A DNA stretch of 64,000 nt, from assembly GCF_019599465.1 (NCBI RefSeq), contig NZ_RKLR01000002.1, forward strand, positions 62,001 through 126,000, in the 5' to 3' direction. The DNA comes from Haloarcula rubra (GTDB lineage Archaea; Halobacteriota; Halobacteria; Halobacteriales; Haloarculaceae). The position numbers and the translations under genes are program-made. This document shows, piece after piece, positions 43,767 through 51,589 of the stretch. Each line of letters begins with the position of its first letter. Position 1 is the first letter of the stretch. The notes under the pieces were generated by a model. The model was given only the letters and a program-made list of their open reading frames with translations, had not been told where the DNA came from and ran no database searches.

Positions 43767-44387
43767 TCACATCGAGACGTCGGCGTCCGAGTCCAGCGAG
43801 TCGATGTCCTCGGTCGCCTCGTCGAGGCCGCTCTCGCGGACGGCGGCGGTCATCTGAGTGGCGAGGCCGGCGTCGGTGAGGACGTCCTCGAACTCGCTCT
43901 GGAAGCGGTGACTCACCCGACGGCTGGCGGCTTGGGCCTCGACGACGCGGCGGTAGTGGGCGGCGTCGTCGGCGTCGACGTCGAACGTCGCGGCCAGTTC
44001 GTCGGTCGTCGCGCCGGCCACGGTCCGCCGGCGGAACGCCGCCATGTCGAACGCGACGTCGGCGTCGTCGGCCTCACGCAGGAGGTGGAGGTCGAGACGG
44101 GCCTCGAACACCGTCGACTCGTCGACTCCGAGGTCCGACGCGATGGCGTCGTCCTCGTGGCCCTCGTAGAACTCCCGGACGACCGTCACGAGGGCGTCGG
44201 TGTCGAGGTCGGTGCGGAACTCGTAGCGGTCCCGCATCCGGGCGACCACCTCCCGGAGTCGCTCGGCGACCGTCGACTCGTCGACGTCGGTCAGCGACCC
44301 GCGTGAGGCCTCCTGTGACTCCGTGACCGTCCCCTCCTCGGCGACGTCCATGAAGATGTCACGGAGTTCCTCGGTCTTCTCGTCCAT
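43767..44387 (-). CDS. Haloarchaeal conserved protein, possible cmi4 family (helix-turn-helix-like)
   Basis: 206 residues, very acidic, no cysteines or membrane helices. The N-terminus MDEKTEELRDIFMDVAEEGT reminds me of haloarchaeal 'conditioned medium-induced protein 4' (from memory, not checked). The middle has HTH-like segments: YEGHEDDAIASDLGVDESTV and GATTDELAATFDVDADDAAH. It ends with SLDSDADVSM. It could be a transcription or growth-phase regulator, but that is inference. It is separated from the Cas4-like gene upstream by 42 nt. Confidence 0.72.
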   Translation of the reverse strand: MDEKTEELRDIFMDVAEEGTVTESQEASRGSLTDVDESTVAERLREVVARMRDRYEFRTDLDTDALVTVVREFYEGHEDDAIASDLGVDESTVFEARLDLHLLREADDADVAFDMAAFRRRTVAGATTDELAATFDVDADDAAHYRRVVEAQAASRRVSHRFQSEFEDVLTDAGLATQMTAAVRESGLDEATEDIDSLDSDADVSM

Positions 44388-44530
44388 CGGACCGGACCTT
44401 CCATCGCCGACGTATATAGGTGTTGGGTGGGCGACTCGATTCTGCCAGAAACTTTCAACCGTTTACAAATTCTCGGGTACGGCGACGGTTCGTGCCAAGC
44501 TTCAAGTGTCATCGTGCCTCGTGGTAGTGT

Positions 44531-46609
44531 ATGTCACTCGCGCTGCAGACGACCACGCGGCCGACGTTCTGGCGCATCGGTCCCGTGGGGAAAGCCGTCT
44601 TCTACTATCTGGCCGCGCTGGCTATCCTCGTGTTCCTCTACGGCGTGTACGGCCGCGTGTCGCGATACGCGCGGGCGAGCGAGGACCCCTTCGACAGACT
44701 GGACAGCCTCCCCGACCGGGTGTTCACGGCGGCCCGGTTGGCGCTGTCGAACCGCAAGCAACTGGACCGAGACACCGTTGCGGGCGTGATGCACGCCTTC
44801 GTCGTCTGGGGCTTCCTGACGCTGCTCATCGGGACGACGATTCTGGGCGTCGACATGGACCTCTACCGCCCGCTGACCGGCGATTCCTTCTTCGTCGGTC
44901 GGTTCTACCTCTCGTACTCCTTCGTGATGGACGCGATGGGCCTGCTGTTCGTCGTCGGCGTCGGCGTGGCCCTCTGGCGGCGCTACGGCCGCCGCATGGA
45001 GCGACTCCACGACCGGCACACGTCCCGCGAAGACGACCTGTTTCTGGGGGCGCTGTTCGTGCTGGGCGTCGGCGGCTACCTCACCGAGGGCGTCCGTATC
45101 CTCGGGACGTCGACGGTCCGTGACGTCTCCTTCGAGACGGTGAGTTTCGTCGGGTGGTTCCTCAAGGACGTCCTCGTCCTCGCGGGCGTGACCCCCGAGA
45201 CGGCCGCCGCCGCCTACCCGTTCGTCTGGTGGAGTCACTCGCTGGTGGCGCTGTGGTTCGTCGCGTGGATTCCCTACGCCAAACCGTTCCACATGCTCTC
45301 CTCGTTCGGCAACATCGTCGCCCGCGACGAGAACGCGGGGGTGCGACTGCCGGGCGTCCCCGAAGACGCCGCCCCCGAGGACATCGGCCCCAGCGAGATC
45401 GACGACTTCTCGTGGAAGCAGTTGTTGGACCACGACGCCTGCACGAAGTGTGGCCGCTGTTCGTCGGTCTGTCCCGCGAAAGCGTCCGGGCGGCCGCTGG
45501 ACCCTCGGAACGTGATTCTGGACCTGAAGCGCTACCGCGAGGCGCGAGACGCCGGCGGCGAGGAGGTGCCCATCGTCGCCGACGGCGGCACCTCGGTCAT
45601 CGACGCCCACACGATGGAGTCCTGTATGTCCTGCATGGCCTGCATGGACGCCTGCCCGGTCGACATCGAGCACGTCACGCAGTTCACGGAGATGAACCGA
45701 CGGCTCACCGAGTCGGGCGAGATGGACGAGCACGTGCAGGACGCGATGATGAACGTGTTCCAGCACGGCAACACCTTCGGCGACCCCGAGCGCAGACGGC
45801 CGGACTGGACCGACGACCTCGACTTCGACGTGCCAGACGCCCGCGACCAGTCGGTGGAGTACCTCTGGTACGTCGGCGACTACCCGAGTTACGACGAGCG
45901 CAACCAGCGGGTGGCGAGAGCGCTGGCTCGGGTCTTCGAGGCCGCCGACGTCGAGTACGGCATCCTCTACGAGGCCGAACAGACCGACGGCAACGACGTG
46001 CGCCGCGTCGGCGAGGAGGGCCTCTACGAGATGCTGGTCGAGGACAACGCCGCCGCCATACAGGACTGCGAGTTCGAGTCCATCGTGACGACCGACCCCC
46101 ACTCGTTCAACACCTTCCGGAACGAGTACCCCGAGTTCGAGGCCTGCGAGTGGGACGCCGACGACGTGTTCCACTACACGCAGGTCGTCGCCGACCTCGC
46201 GGAGTCGGGCGCGCTGGGCCTCTCTGGCGACGAACTCGACTACACCGTCACCTACCACGACCCCTGTCACCTCGGGCGGTACAACGACGTCTTCGAGGCC
46301 CCGCGGGCCCTTGTGGACGCGACCGGGTGTGACCGCTACGAGATGCCGCGCAACCGCGCCGACTCCTTTTGCTGTGGCGGCGGCGGCGGCGGCCTCTGGA
46401 TGGACTTCGACGAGGAGCCCAAACCCAGCGAGGAGCGCCTGCGCGAGGCGCTGGAGGACACCGACGCCGGCGACCGGGTCGAGAAGTTCGTCGTCGCCTG
46501 CCCGATGTGCATGACGATGTACGAGGACGGCCGCAAGACGGGCGGCTACGAGGACGACGTCGAAATCGTCGGCCTCACCGAGTTGCTGGCCGAGGCCGTC
46601 GCCGCCTGA
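44531..46609 (+). CDS. Membrane-bound HdrD/GlpC-type Fe-S oxidoreductase (NarI-like heme domain fused to CCG domains)
   Basis: 692 residues. The N-terminal ~260 residues hold about five TM helices with histidines in a NarI-like pattern (MHAFVVWGFLTLLIG, PFVWWSHSLVALWFVAWIPY). Two 4Fe-4S ferredoxin motifs follow: CTKCGRCSSVCP (from C304) and CMSCMACMDACP (from C365). The C-terminal part has CCG-type motifs: HDPCHLGRYNDVF and FCCGGGGGGLWMD (C614-C615). This matches proteins passing electrons between a membrane quinone and a soluble dehydrogenase. Partner unknown; haloarchaeal annotations call it heterodisulfide-reductase-related. Confidence 0.88.
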   Translation: MSLALQTTTRPTFWRIGPVGKAVFYYLAALAILVFLYGVYGRVSRYARASEDPFDRLDSLPDRVFTAARLALSNRKQLDRDTVAGVMHAFVVWGFLTLLIGTTILGVDMDLYRPLTGDSFFVGRFYLSYSFVMDAMGLLFVVGVGVALWRRYGRRMERLHDRHTSREDDLFLGALFVLGVGGYLTEGVRILGTSTVRDVSFETVSFVGWFLKDVLVLAGVTPETAAAAYPFVWWSHSLVALWFVAWIPYAKPFHMLSSFGNIVARDENAGVRLPGVPEDAAPEDIGPSEIDDFSWKQLLDHDACTKCGRCSSVCPAKASGRPLDPRNVILDLKRYREARDAGGEEVPIVADGGTSVIDAHTMESCMSCMACMDACPVDIEHVTQFTEMNRRLTESGEMDEHVQDAMMNVFQHGNTFGDPERRRPDWTDDLDFDVPDARDQSVEYLWYVGDYPSYDERNQRVARALARVFEAADVEYGILYEAEQTDGNDVRRVGEEGLYEMLVEDNAAAIQDCEFESIVTTDPHSFNTFRNEYPEFEACEWDADDVFHYTQVVADLAESGALGLSGDELDYTVTYHDPCHLGRYNDVFEAPRALVDATGCDRYEMPRNRADSFCCGGGGGGLWMDFDEEPKPSEERLREALEDTDAGDRVEKFVVACPMCMTMYEDGRKTGGYEDDVEIVGLTELLAEAVAA

Positions 46610-46649
46610 CGAGCAACGCGCTTACCTCGCTCGCTCGCTTCCGACCGGT

Positions 46650-47381
46650 ATGGACGTAGCGTTGCTCACCGTCGGCGACGAACTGCTCTCCGGCGACACC
46701 GAGAACACGAACGCGACGTGGCTGGCCCGCCAGTTGAGCGACGCGGGCGCGACGGTCACGCGGATTCTGACCGTCCCCGACGACGAGGCGGTCATCGCCG
46801 ACGCCGTCGCCCGCTACCACGACGCGTTCGACGCCGTCGTCGTGACGGGGGGTATCGGCGGCACCCCCGACGACGTGACGAAGGCGGCGGTCGCACGGGC
46901 GTTCGACCGCGAGCTGGTCGTGCCCGAGGACGTCCGCGCTCACCTCGAAGCGAAGGCCGAGCGGTTCGCCGCCGACAATCCCGAGCTGGTCGACCGCTAC
47001 GACATGGACCTCGATTTGGACGCGTGGGCGGGCGTCCCCGAAGGGGCCGAGCCACTCCTGACCGACGAGAGCTTCGCCGCCGGCTGTGTGCTAGACGGCG
47101 TCTACGTCATGCCCGGTATCCCCGAGGAACTGAAGGCGATGTTCGCCACCGTCGCCGACGAGTTCGGCGGCGACCGGACGACGGAGACGCTCCACACGCC
47201 CGCCCCCGAGGGCGCCGTCGTCGGCGTCGTCACGGAGGCCCGCGAGTCCTTCGGCGTCGCCGTCGGCAGTTACCCCCGGAAGGACGACACGCCGGGTCGA
47301 GTGAAGGTGACGGGCGAGGACCCCGAGTCCGTCCGGCAGGCCGCGGCATGGCTCCGCGAGCGCATCGAGACGGTCGACTAG
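46650..47381 (+). CDS. CinA-like / MoaB-type molybdopterin-binding domain protein
   Basis: 243 residues. N-terminal TVGDELLSGDTENTNATWLA and DAVVVTGGIGGTPDDVTKAAV are the MoCF_biosynth/CinA N-domain signature (GGxGxTxDD). The rest (YVMPGIPEELKAMFATVADE) corresponds to the CinA middle region without the C-terminal deamidase domain. Roles of this domain include molybdopterin binding and NMN or ADP-ribose pyrophosphatase activity in CinA. The start ATG at 46650 is a few bases into a short gap after the Fe-S oxidoreductase, with the same orientation. Confidence 0.88.
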   Translation: MDVALLTVGDELLSGDTENTNATWLARQLSDAGATVTRILTVPDDEAVIADAVARYHDAFDAVVVTGGIGGTPDDVTKAAVARAFDRELVVPEDVRAHLEAKAERFAADNPELVDRYDMDLDLDAWAGVPEGAEPLLTDESFAAGCVLDGVYVMPGIPEELKAMFATVADEFGGDRTTETLHTPAPEGAVVGVVTEARESFGVAVGSYPRKDDTPGRVKVTGEDPESVRQAAAWLRERIETVD

Positions 47382-48010
47382 AGCAGTTCCAACACGCCCA
47401 TCGCCGCCGCGGCGAGGAGAACCTCGAACGAGAGCGTGCCGAGCGCCGACAGCGGGACGAACCGTTTGGTCTCCATCCCGGCGACGCCGGCCGGCACCGT
47501 CAACATTCCGCGGGTGAACAGCAGCGTGTTCGACAGCGGCACCGCCAGCAGGCCGAAGCGGTCGAACATCGCGCCGAAGCGGTCCATCTGTGCCTCGTCG
47601 ACGCGGAACCACGGCCGGTCCAAGAGCCACTCGCGGCCGCCGCGTTTCGCCAGCAGGAACAGCGCGGTCTGGCCGGCCGTCGCGCCGAGGACGGCCACGA
47701 GGAGGATGGCCGCGACGGCCGGGAGGTCGTACCCCCCGGCGGTCCGCGCGAGGACGGCGACGGCGGCCGGAACGAGGCCCTCGCTGGGCGCGAAGTAGAG
47801 CAACATCGCGCCTTCGAGGACGAAGACGAAGAACAGCGCCAGCAGGCCGTACCGTTCCAGGAGCCGCTGGGCGTAGGCCGTGTCGCCGAAGACGTACAGC
47901 GCGATGCCGACGACGCCGAGGACGGCGAAGAGGCCGGCGACGACGAGCAGACCGTAGTCCTCGGCGAAGGTCCGTACCGGGCCGCGAACGTCGGTGGCGT
48001 CTGTCGCCAT
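47378..48010 (-). CDS. DedA/VTT-domain integral membrane protein
   Basis: 210 residues, 4-5 TM helices. The VTT (SNARE-associated) domain has YFAPSEGLVPAAVAVLARTA (E/x3-P loop), AAILLVAVLGATAGQTALF and the LAVPLSNTLLFTRGMLTVPA segment that includes the family re-entrant arginine. DedA-family proteins act as lipid scramblases or transporters for undecaprenyl/other phospholipids; the archaeal role is unknown. Its 3' end overlaps the CinA-like stop by 4 nt (convergent). Confidence 0.85.
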   Translation of the reverse strand: MATDATDVRGPVRTFAEDYGLLVVAGLFAVLGVVGIALYVFGDTAYAQRLLERYGLLALFFVFVLEGAMLLYFAPSEGLVPAAVAVLARTAGGYDLPAVAAILLVAVLGATAGQTALFLLAKRGGREWLLDRPWFRVDEAQMDRFGAMFDRFGLLAVPLSNTLLFTRGMLTVPAGVAGMETKRFVPLSALGTLSFEVLLAAAAMGVLELL

Positions 48011-48106
48011 CTATCTCGCAAGGCGGCCAACGCGACCATAGGTTTTCTGCATCCCTACCGGTCCGTTCGGAGACGGGGACTATCGGCTAGCGTCGTGAGG
48101 AGCAAG

Positions 48107-48121
48107 TGTACGTACCGTACA
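48107..48121. promoter_or_regulatory. 15-bp palindrome (6-3-6) upstream of dps, distal
   Basis: TGTACG-TAC-CGTACA, a perfect 6-bp inverted repeat with a 3-nt spacer, about 84 nt before the dps ATG. Same geometry as the proximal repeat at 48186-48200. Confidence 0.45.
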
Positions 48122-48170
48122 TAGAGTCGGTTCGTGCCGGGAAACCGCGAGAATCGAGCCACACGGAACT

Positions 48171-48200
48171 GTTTAGTATAGTGACAGTGTTGTTAACACT
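48171..48200 (+). promoter_or_regulatory. dps TATA box and proximal palindrome
   Basis: GTTTAGTATA (48171-48180) is a TATA box 25-34 nt before the ATG at 48205. AGTGTT-GTT-AACACT (48186-48200) is a perfect 6-3-6 palindrome between TATA and start, where a repressor would block transcription initiation. Confidence 0.6.
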
Positions 48201-48204
48201 TGGC

Positions 48205-48750
48205 ATGGCGACAGAGCAACTCACCCGTCGAACGGCAGGCACCGTCGGGGACAATCCCGTCCGTCTCGACACGGACAAGGCCGAACAGATTATCGACGCG
48301 CTGAACCGGGACCTCGCGGACGCGTACGTCCTCTACCACCAGCTCCACAAACACCACTGGAACGTCGAGGGCGCCGAACACCACGACATCCACGTCTGGT
48401 TACAGGAGGCCTACGAGGACGTAGAGGCGGCCGCCGACGCCGTGGCCGAGCGGATTCAGGCGCTCGGCGGCGTCCCACACGCGAGTATGCCGGCCCTCGC
48501 TGAGGCGGCGTCCGTCGAGGCCGAAGACGAGGACGTCTACGACATCCGGACATCGCTGGGGAACGATTTGGAGATGTACGGCGACGTCATCGAGAGCTAC
48601 CGCGACCACATCAGCCTCGCCGAGAACCTCGGCGACCACGCCACGGGCGAGATGCTCCGGCAGCAACTCGTCGACTTAGAGGAACACGCCCACGTCATCG
48701 ACCACTACCTCGAAGACGACACGCTCGTCCTCGAATCCGCGACGCGGTAG
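48205..48750 (+). CDS. dps: Dps-type ferritin-like iron storage/DNA protection protein
   Basis: 181 residues from the ATG at 48205 (MATEQLTRRTAGTVGDNPVR); a longer ATG frame to 48106 runs back through the promoter. Dps signature: YVLYHQLHKHHWNVEGAEHH with ferroxidase His, and the VWLQEAYEDVEAAADAVAER helix with Asp/Glu ligands of the dodecamer interface. Haloarchaeal DpsA stores iron and protects DNA under oxidative stress. Two palindromes before the gene and a DtxR-like site 1.1 kb away suggest iron- or redox-controlled expression. Confidence 0.92.
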   Translation: MATEQLTRRTAGTVGDNPVRLDTDKAEQIIDALNRDLADAYVLYHQLHKHHWNVEGAEHHDIHVWLQEAYEDVEAAADAVAERIQALGGVPHASMPALAEAASVEAEDEDVYDIRTSLGNDLEMYGDVIESYRDHISLAENLGDHATGEMLRQQLVDLEEHAHVIDHYLEDDTLVLESATR

Positions 48751-48770
48751 GCGAGACGGGACGACCGCGG

Positions 48771-49073
48771 TTAGCTGACGTCGGGCGCCGTTTCGTCGGT
48801 GCGGCCCGGGATTTCGAGCTCGATTTCGAGTTCCGGGTCGTCGACGCCCTCGAAGTCGATTTCGAGGCGCACCGGCTCACCGAAGGCGAAGGGGAGTTCC
48901 CACTCGTCGCCTTCGAGCGTGAGTTCGTCGGTCTCCTGCAGTTGTTCGCCGAGGTCGACGAGGAACTCGCCCGCGTCGGCCGCGCGCAGTCGGTACTCCT
49001 CCTCGAAGTTCCGCCCGGTCGTAATCGTGGTCTTCTCGCCGTCGGTAGTCGTATCGTCTGTAGGCTCTGTCAT
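48771..49073 (-). CDS. Amphi-Trp domain protein
   Basis: 100 residues from the ATG at 49073 (MTEPTDDTTTDGEKTTITTG); longer in-frame starts read through the upstream small gene. The amphi-Trp-type segment is FEEEYRLRAADAGEFLVDLG followed by EWELPFAFGEPVRLEIDFEG. Amphi-Trp proteins are small, found in haloarchaea and some bacteria, with unknown biochemical role. Located immediately after a small gene (49121-49303) and probably in the same transcript behind an iron-box-like palindrome. Confidence 0.78.
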   Translation of the reverse strand: MTEPTDDTTTDGEKTTITTGRNFEEEYRLRAADAGEFLVDLGEQLQETDELTLEGDEWELPFAFGEPVRLEIDFEGVDDPELEIELEIPGRTDETAPDVS

Positions 49074-49120
49074 CGGTGGTCGTTCGCTGTCGAATCGTCG
49101 AGCGTCTGTCGCGCTGTTCG

Positions 49121-49303
49121 TCACCGGACGTCGGCGGCGTCGACCGTCAGGTCGGTCGCTATCCACCCGTCCGTGTTGTCGGTCGCCGTGAACACTGTGC
49201 GCCCCGGAACGGTCTCCTGCGCCGTGACCTGCGGCGACGAGTCCTCGTCACGGGCCGGCGTGTCGACAGCGACAGTCGTTGCCTGCGGTTCCATCTTCGA
49301 CAC
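49121..49303 (-). CDS. Small haloarchaeal protein (DUF7331-like) under an iron-box-like palindrome
   Basis: 60 residues with GTG at 49303 or 57 with the ATG at 49294. The C-terminal part GRTVFTATDNTDGWIATDLT resembles a haloarchaeal family of short proteins ending in 'DNxxAWIxSDxxV' that I associate with DUF7331; not verified. Function unknown. The 18-bp palindrome GTTTAGG-TTAG-CCTAAAC starts 4 nt upstream of the GTG, so iron-responsive control is likely (see finding). Confidence 0.6.
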   Translation of the reverse strand: MSKMEPQATTVAVDTPARDEDSSPQVTAQETVPGRTVFTATDNTDGWIATDLTVDAADVR

Positions 49304-49306
49304 TCT

Positions 49307-49324
49307 GTTTAGGTTAGCCTAAAC
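49307..49324. promoter_or_regulatory. DtxR/IdeR-type metal-response palindrome (iron box)
   Basis: GTTTAGG (49307-49313), TTAG spacer, CCTAAAC (49318-49324): a perfect 7-bp inverted repeat containing TTAGGTTAGCCTAA, identical over 14 bp to the core of the bacterial DtxR consensus. On the minus strand it lies between a TATA-like TTATAGT (about 49325-49331) and the start of the small gene at 49303, i.e. over the expected transcription start. Haloarchaea have DtxR-family regulators (Idr, SirR; established knowledge). Confidence 0.75.
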
Positions 49325-49409
49325 ACTATAACTTTTCTCGTTTGGGTCGGACCGAGGGCGGCGTCGAGAGGACTGTGAGTGACGCGAGGTTTTTTCTCGT
49401 CGGCGTCGA

Positions 49410-51407
49410 ATGAGCGGACAGATGGAACTCGAATCGGTGCCGGGCGTCGGGGCGAAGACGGCCACGGCGCTTCGGGAACTGGACGACCCCGAACGCGCCC
49501 TGCGCGACGGCGACGTCGCCACCCTCTCGCAGGCACCGGGTGTCAGCGAGGGGCGGGCCGCCCGCATCGCCCGGGGCGCTATCCGGGCGGACCACGACGA
49601 CCCCGGCGGGTTCGCGGCGACGCCGCGCGCCCGAGAGATTTTCCGCGAGGCGCTCGGCCTCTTGCAGGAGCGGACCGTCACCGACTACGCCGCGAAGCGA
49701 CTGGAGACGCTGTACCCCAGCGGCGTCCGAAGTCGCATCGAGGAGGTCCGCGAGTTCACCGAGCGCGCGATAGCGCGGGACCCCGACCCCGCCGTACGCG
49801 AGGCGCTGTCGGGCGTGGAACCGCTGGCCGACCCCGGCGACGTGCGGGTCCGCGACCGCTGTCTCGCCACGAGCGACGCCGAGCGCTACGCCGAGGCGCA
49901 GGAGGCCATCCCCGAGGTGAGCGTCGAAGTCGTCGACGACGCCCGCCAACTCGCGGAACTGGCCCGGTCGTACTCGACGGTAGTCGCGCTGGACGAGGCC
50001 TTCGCCGGCGTCGACGTCGAGGGCGACGTCCGCGTCGAACCGGACGCGCTGGCGGAACCCGCGTCGGTCGTTCCCGAACGCGTCCTCACCTTCTTCGCGC
50101 GCAATCGCGACCGGGTGCGCGCGGCCGCCGAGGTCCACCGCGTCGCCGGGCTGGCGGCCCCCTGTGACCTCGAGACGCTCGCCGACGCGCTCGACAGACT
50201 GGAAGCAGACGGCAGCGTGCGCGGCGACGACGAACTCGACCGACTGGCGACGGCCGTCGACGACCTCGACGCGGCCGTCTCGACGGCCGAGAGCGTCGCC
50301 AACGACCACCTCCGGGAGGCCATCGAGGAACGGGACGTGACCATCGAGGGGACCGACCTCCTCTCGCTGGTCGAACGCGGCGCGGGCGTCGACTCGCTGC
50401 TGGGCCGGGAACTGGCCGACGAGTACGCCGCCGCCGTCGAGCAGGCCCGCGACCACCTCGTCGACGCCCTCGAACTGCGAGACACCGAGGCGATAGCCCG
50501 GCGGGCGTTCCCCGACGAACCCACCTACCCCGTCGAGCGACAGGAGGACGTGGTGAGTCGCCTGCGCGAGGAACTGACCGCCGCCCGGGACCAGCGCGCG
50601 ACCCGACAGAAACGCGCACTGGCCGACGACCTCGCCGACGTGCGCGGCGACGCCGAGCAGTTGGTCGCCAACGCCCTCGAACTGGACGTGGAGCTGGCCG
50701 TCGCCCGCTTCGCGGCGGACTTCGAGTGTACGATGCCCGAGGTCACCGACGACGGGGGGTTCGACATCGAGGGCGGGCGCTCGCCCCTGCTGGACGTCCC
50801 CTTCGAGGCCGTCGAACCCGTCGACTACGCCGTCGACGGCGTCACCGTCCTCTCGGGTGTCAACAGCGGCGGGAAGACCTCCACGCTCGACCTGGTGGCG
50901 CTGGTGACGACGCTCGCGCACATGGGCCTGCCCGTCCCCGCCGAGTCGGCGCGAGTGGGCCGGGTCGCCGAACTGCACTACCACGCGAAGACGCAGGGGA
51001 CCCTGGACGCCGGCGCCTTCGAGTCGACGCTCCGGGAGTTCGGGGAGTTGGTCACGGACATCACGGCCGACCGTCCGGTGATGGTGCTCGTCGACGAACT
51101 GGAGTCCATCACGGAACCCGGCGCGGCGGCGACCATCGTCGCCGGCATCCTCGAGTCGCTGACCGACCGCGAGGCGACCGGGGTGTTCGTCTCGCACCTC
51201 GCCGAGGACATCGTAGCGGCGTCCGACGCCGACCTCACCATCGACGGCATCCAGGCGGAGGGGCTGGTCGACGGCGAACTCCGGGTGAACCGCTCGCCGG
51301 TCAAGGGGCAACTCGCCCGGTCGACGCCGGAACTCATCGTCGAGAAACTGGCCGACGACGACGGCGAGGACGGCTTCTACGCCGGTCTGCTCGGGAAGTT
51401 CGACTAG
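49410..51407 (+). CDS. Helix-hairpin-helix / MutS-type ATPase (archaeal MutS-like, no mismatch-recognition domain)
   Basis: 665 residues (an alternative start is the ATG at 49422). N-terminal tandem HhH (LESVPGVGAKTATALREL and LSQAPGVSEGRAARIARG). A long helical lever/core region is followed by the MutS ATPase domain with Walker A GVNSGGKTS (K489), the Walker B region MVLVDELESITEPG and the signature/His loop GVFVSHLAEDI. It lacks the MutS N-terminal Phe-x-Glu mismatch domain, so classical mismatch repair is unlikely; related archaeal and MutS2/MutS5-type proteins act on branched DNA or recombination. The HhH domains would provide DNA binding instead. Confidence 0.85.
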   Translation: MSGQMELESVPGVGAKTATALRELDDPERALRDGDVATLSQAPGVSEGRAARIARGAIRADHDDPGGFAATPRAREIFREALGLLQERTVTDYAAKRLETLYPSGVRSRIEEVREFTERAIARDPDPAVREALSGVEPLADPGDVRVRDRCLATSDAERYAEAQEAIPEVSVEVVDDARQLAELARSYSTVVALDEAFAGVDVEGDVRVEPDALAEPASVVPERVLTFFARNRDRVRAAAEVHRVAGLAAPCDLETLADALDRLEADGSVRGDDELDRLATAVDDLDAAVSTAESVANDHLREAIEERDVTIEGTDLLSLVERGAGVDSLLGRELADEYAAAVEQARDHLVDALELRDTEAIARRAFPDEPTYPVERQEDVVSRLREELTAARDQRATRQKRALADDLADVRGDAEQLVANALELDVELAVARFAADFECTMPEVTDDGGFDIEGGRSPLLDVPFEAVEPVDYAVDGVTVLSGVNSGGKTSTLDLVALVTTLAHMGLPVPAESARVGRVAELHYHAKTQGTLDAGAFESTLREFGELVTDITADRPVMVLVDELESITEPGAAATIVAGILESLTDREATGVFVSHLAEDIVAASDADLTIDGIQAEGLVDGELRVNRSPVKGQLARSTPELIVEKLADDDGEDGFYAGLLGKFD

Positions 51408-51534
51408 GCGTCGGTGCCGTCTGCTGGACGCGTGTCTCCGGCGCGAAACTGACCGTCCGGGCGACCGACGACGACGGACCGCAGTCGCCCCGGAACACGC
51501 CGGCCACAGGCGCCCGGACGCCCACTGGCAGTTT

Positions 51535-51589
51535 CACTTTCACTATCGGTGGCAAATGGTTAAGTGGTCCGGGAAGTTCGGTGAAAGTG
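51535..51589. promoter_or_regulatory. 9-bp inverted repeat flanking the orc1/cdc6 promoter
   Basis: CACTTTCAC (51535-51543) and its exact reverse complement GTGAAAGTG (51581-51589), 37 nt apart. The second copy directly precedes the ATG at 51590, so binding could block initiation or translation. TATA-like TTAAGTGG (about 51560-51567) lies between the two arms. Confidence 0.4.

Noticed and set aside
49326-51311. 661-codon minus-strand open frame opposite the MutS-type gene
   Set aside because: Its translation is a shadow of the GC-rich coding strand (Val/Gly/Arg-rich, no domain). The plus-strand gene has clear ATPase motifs.
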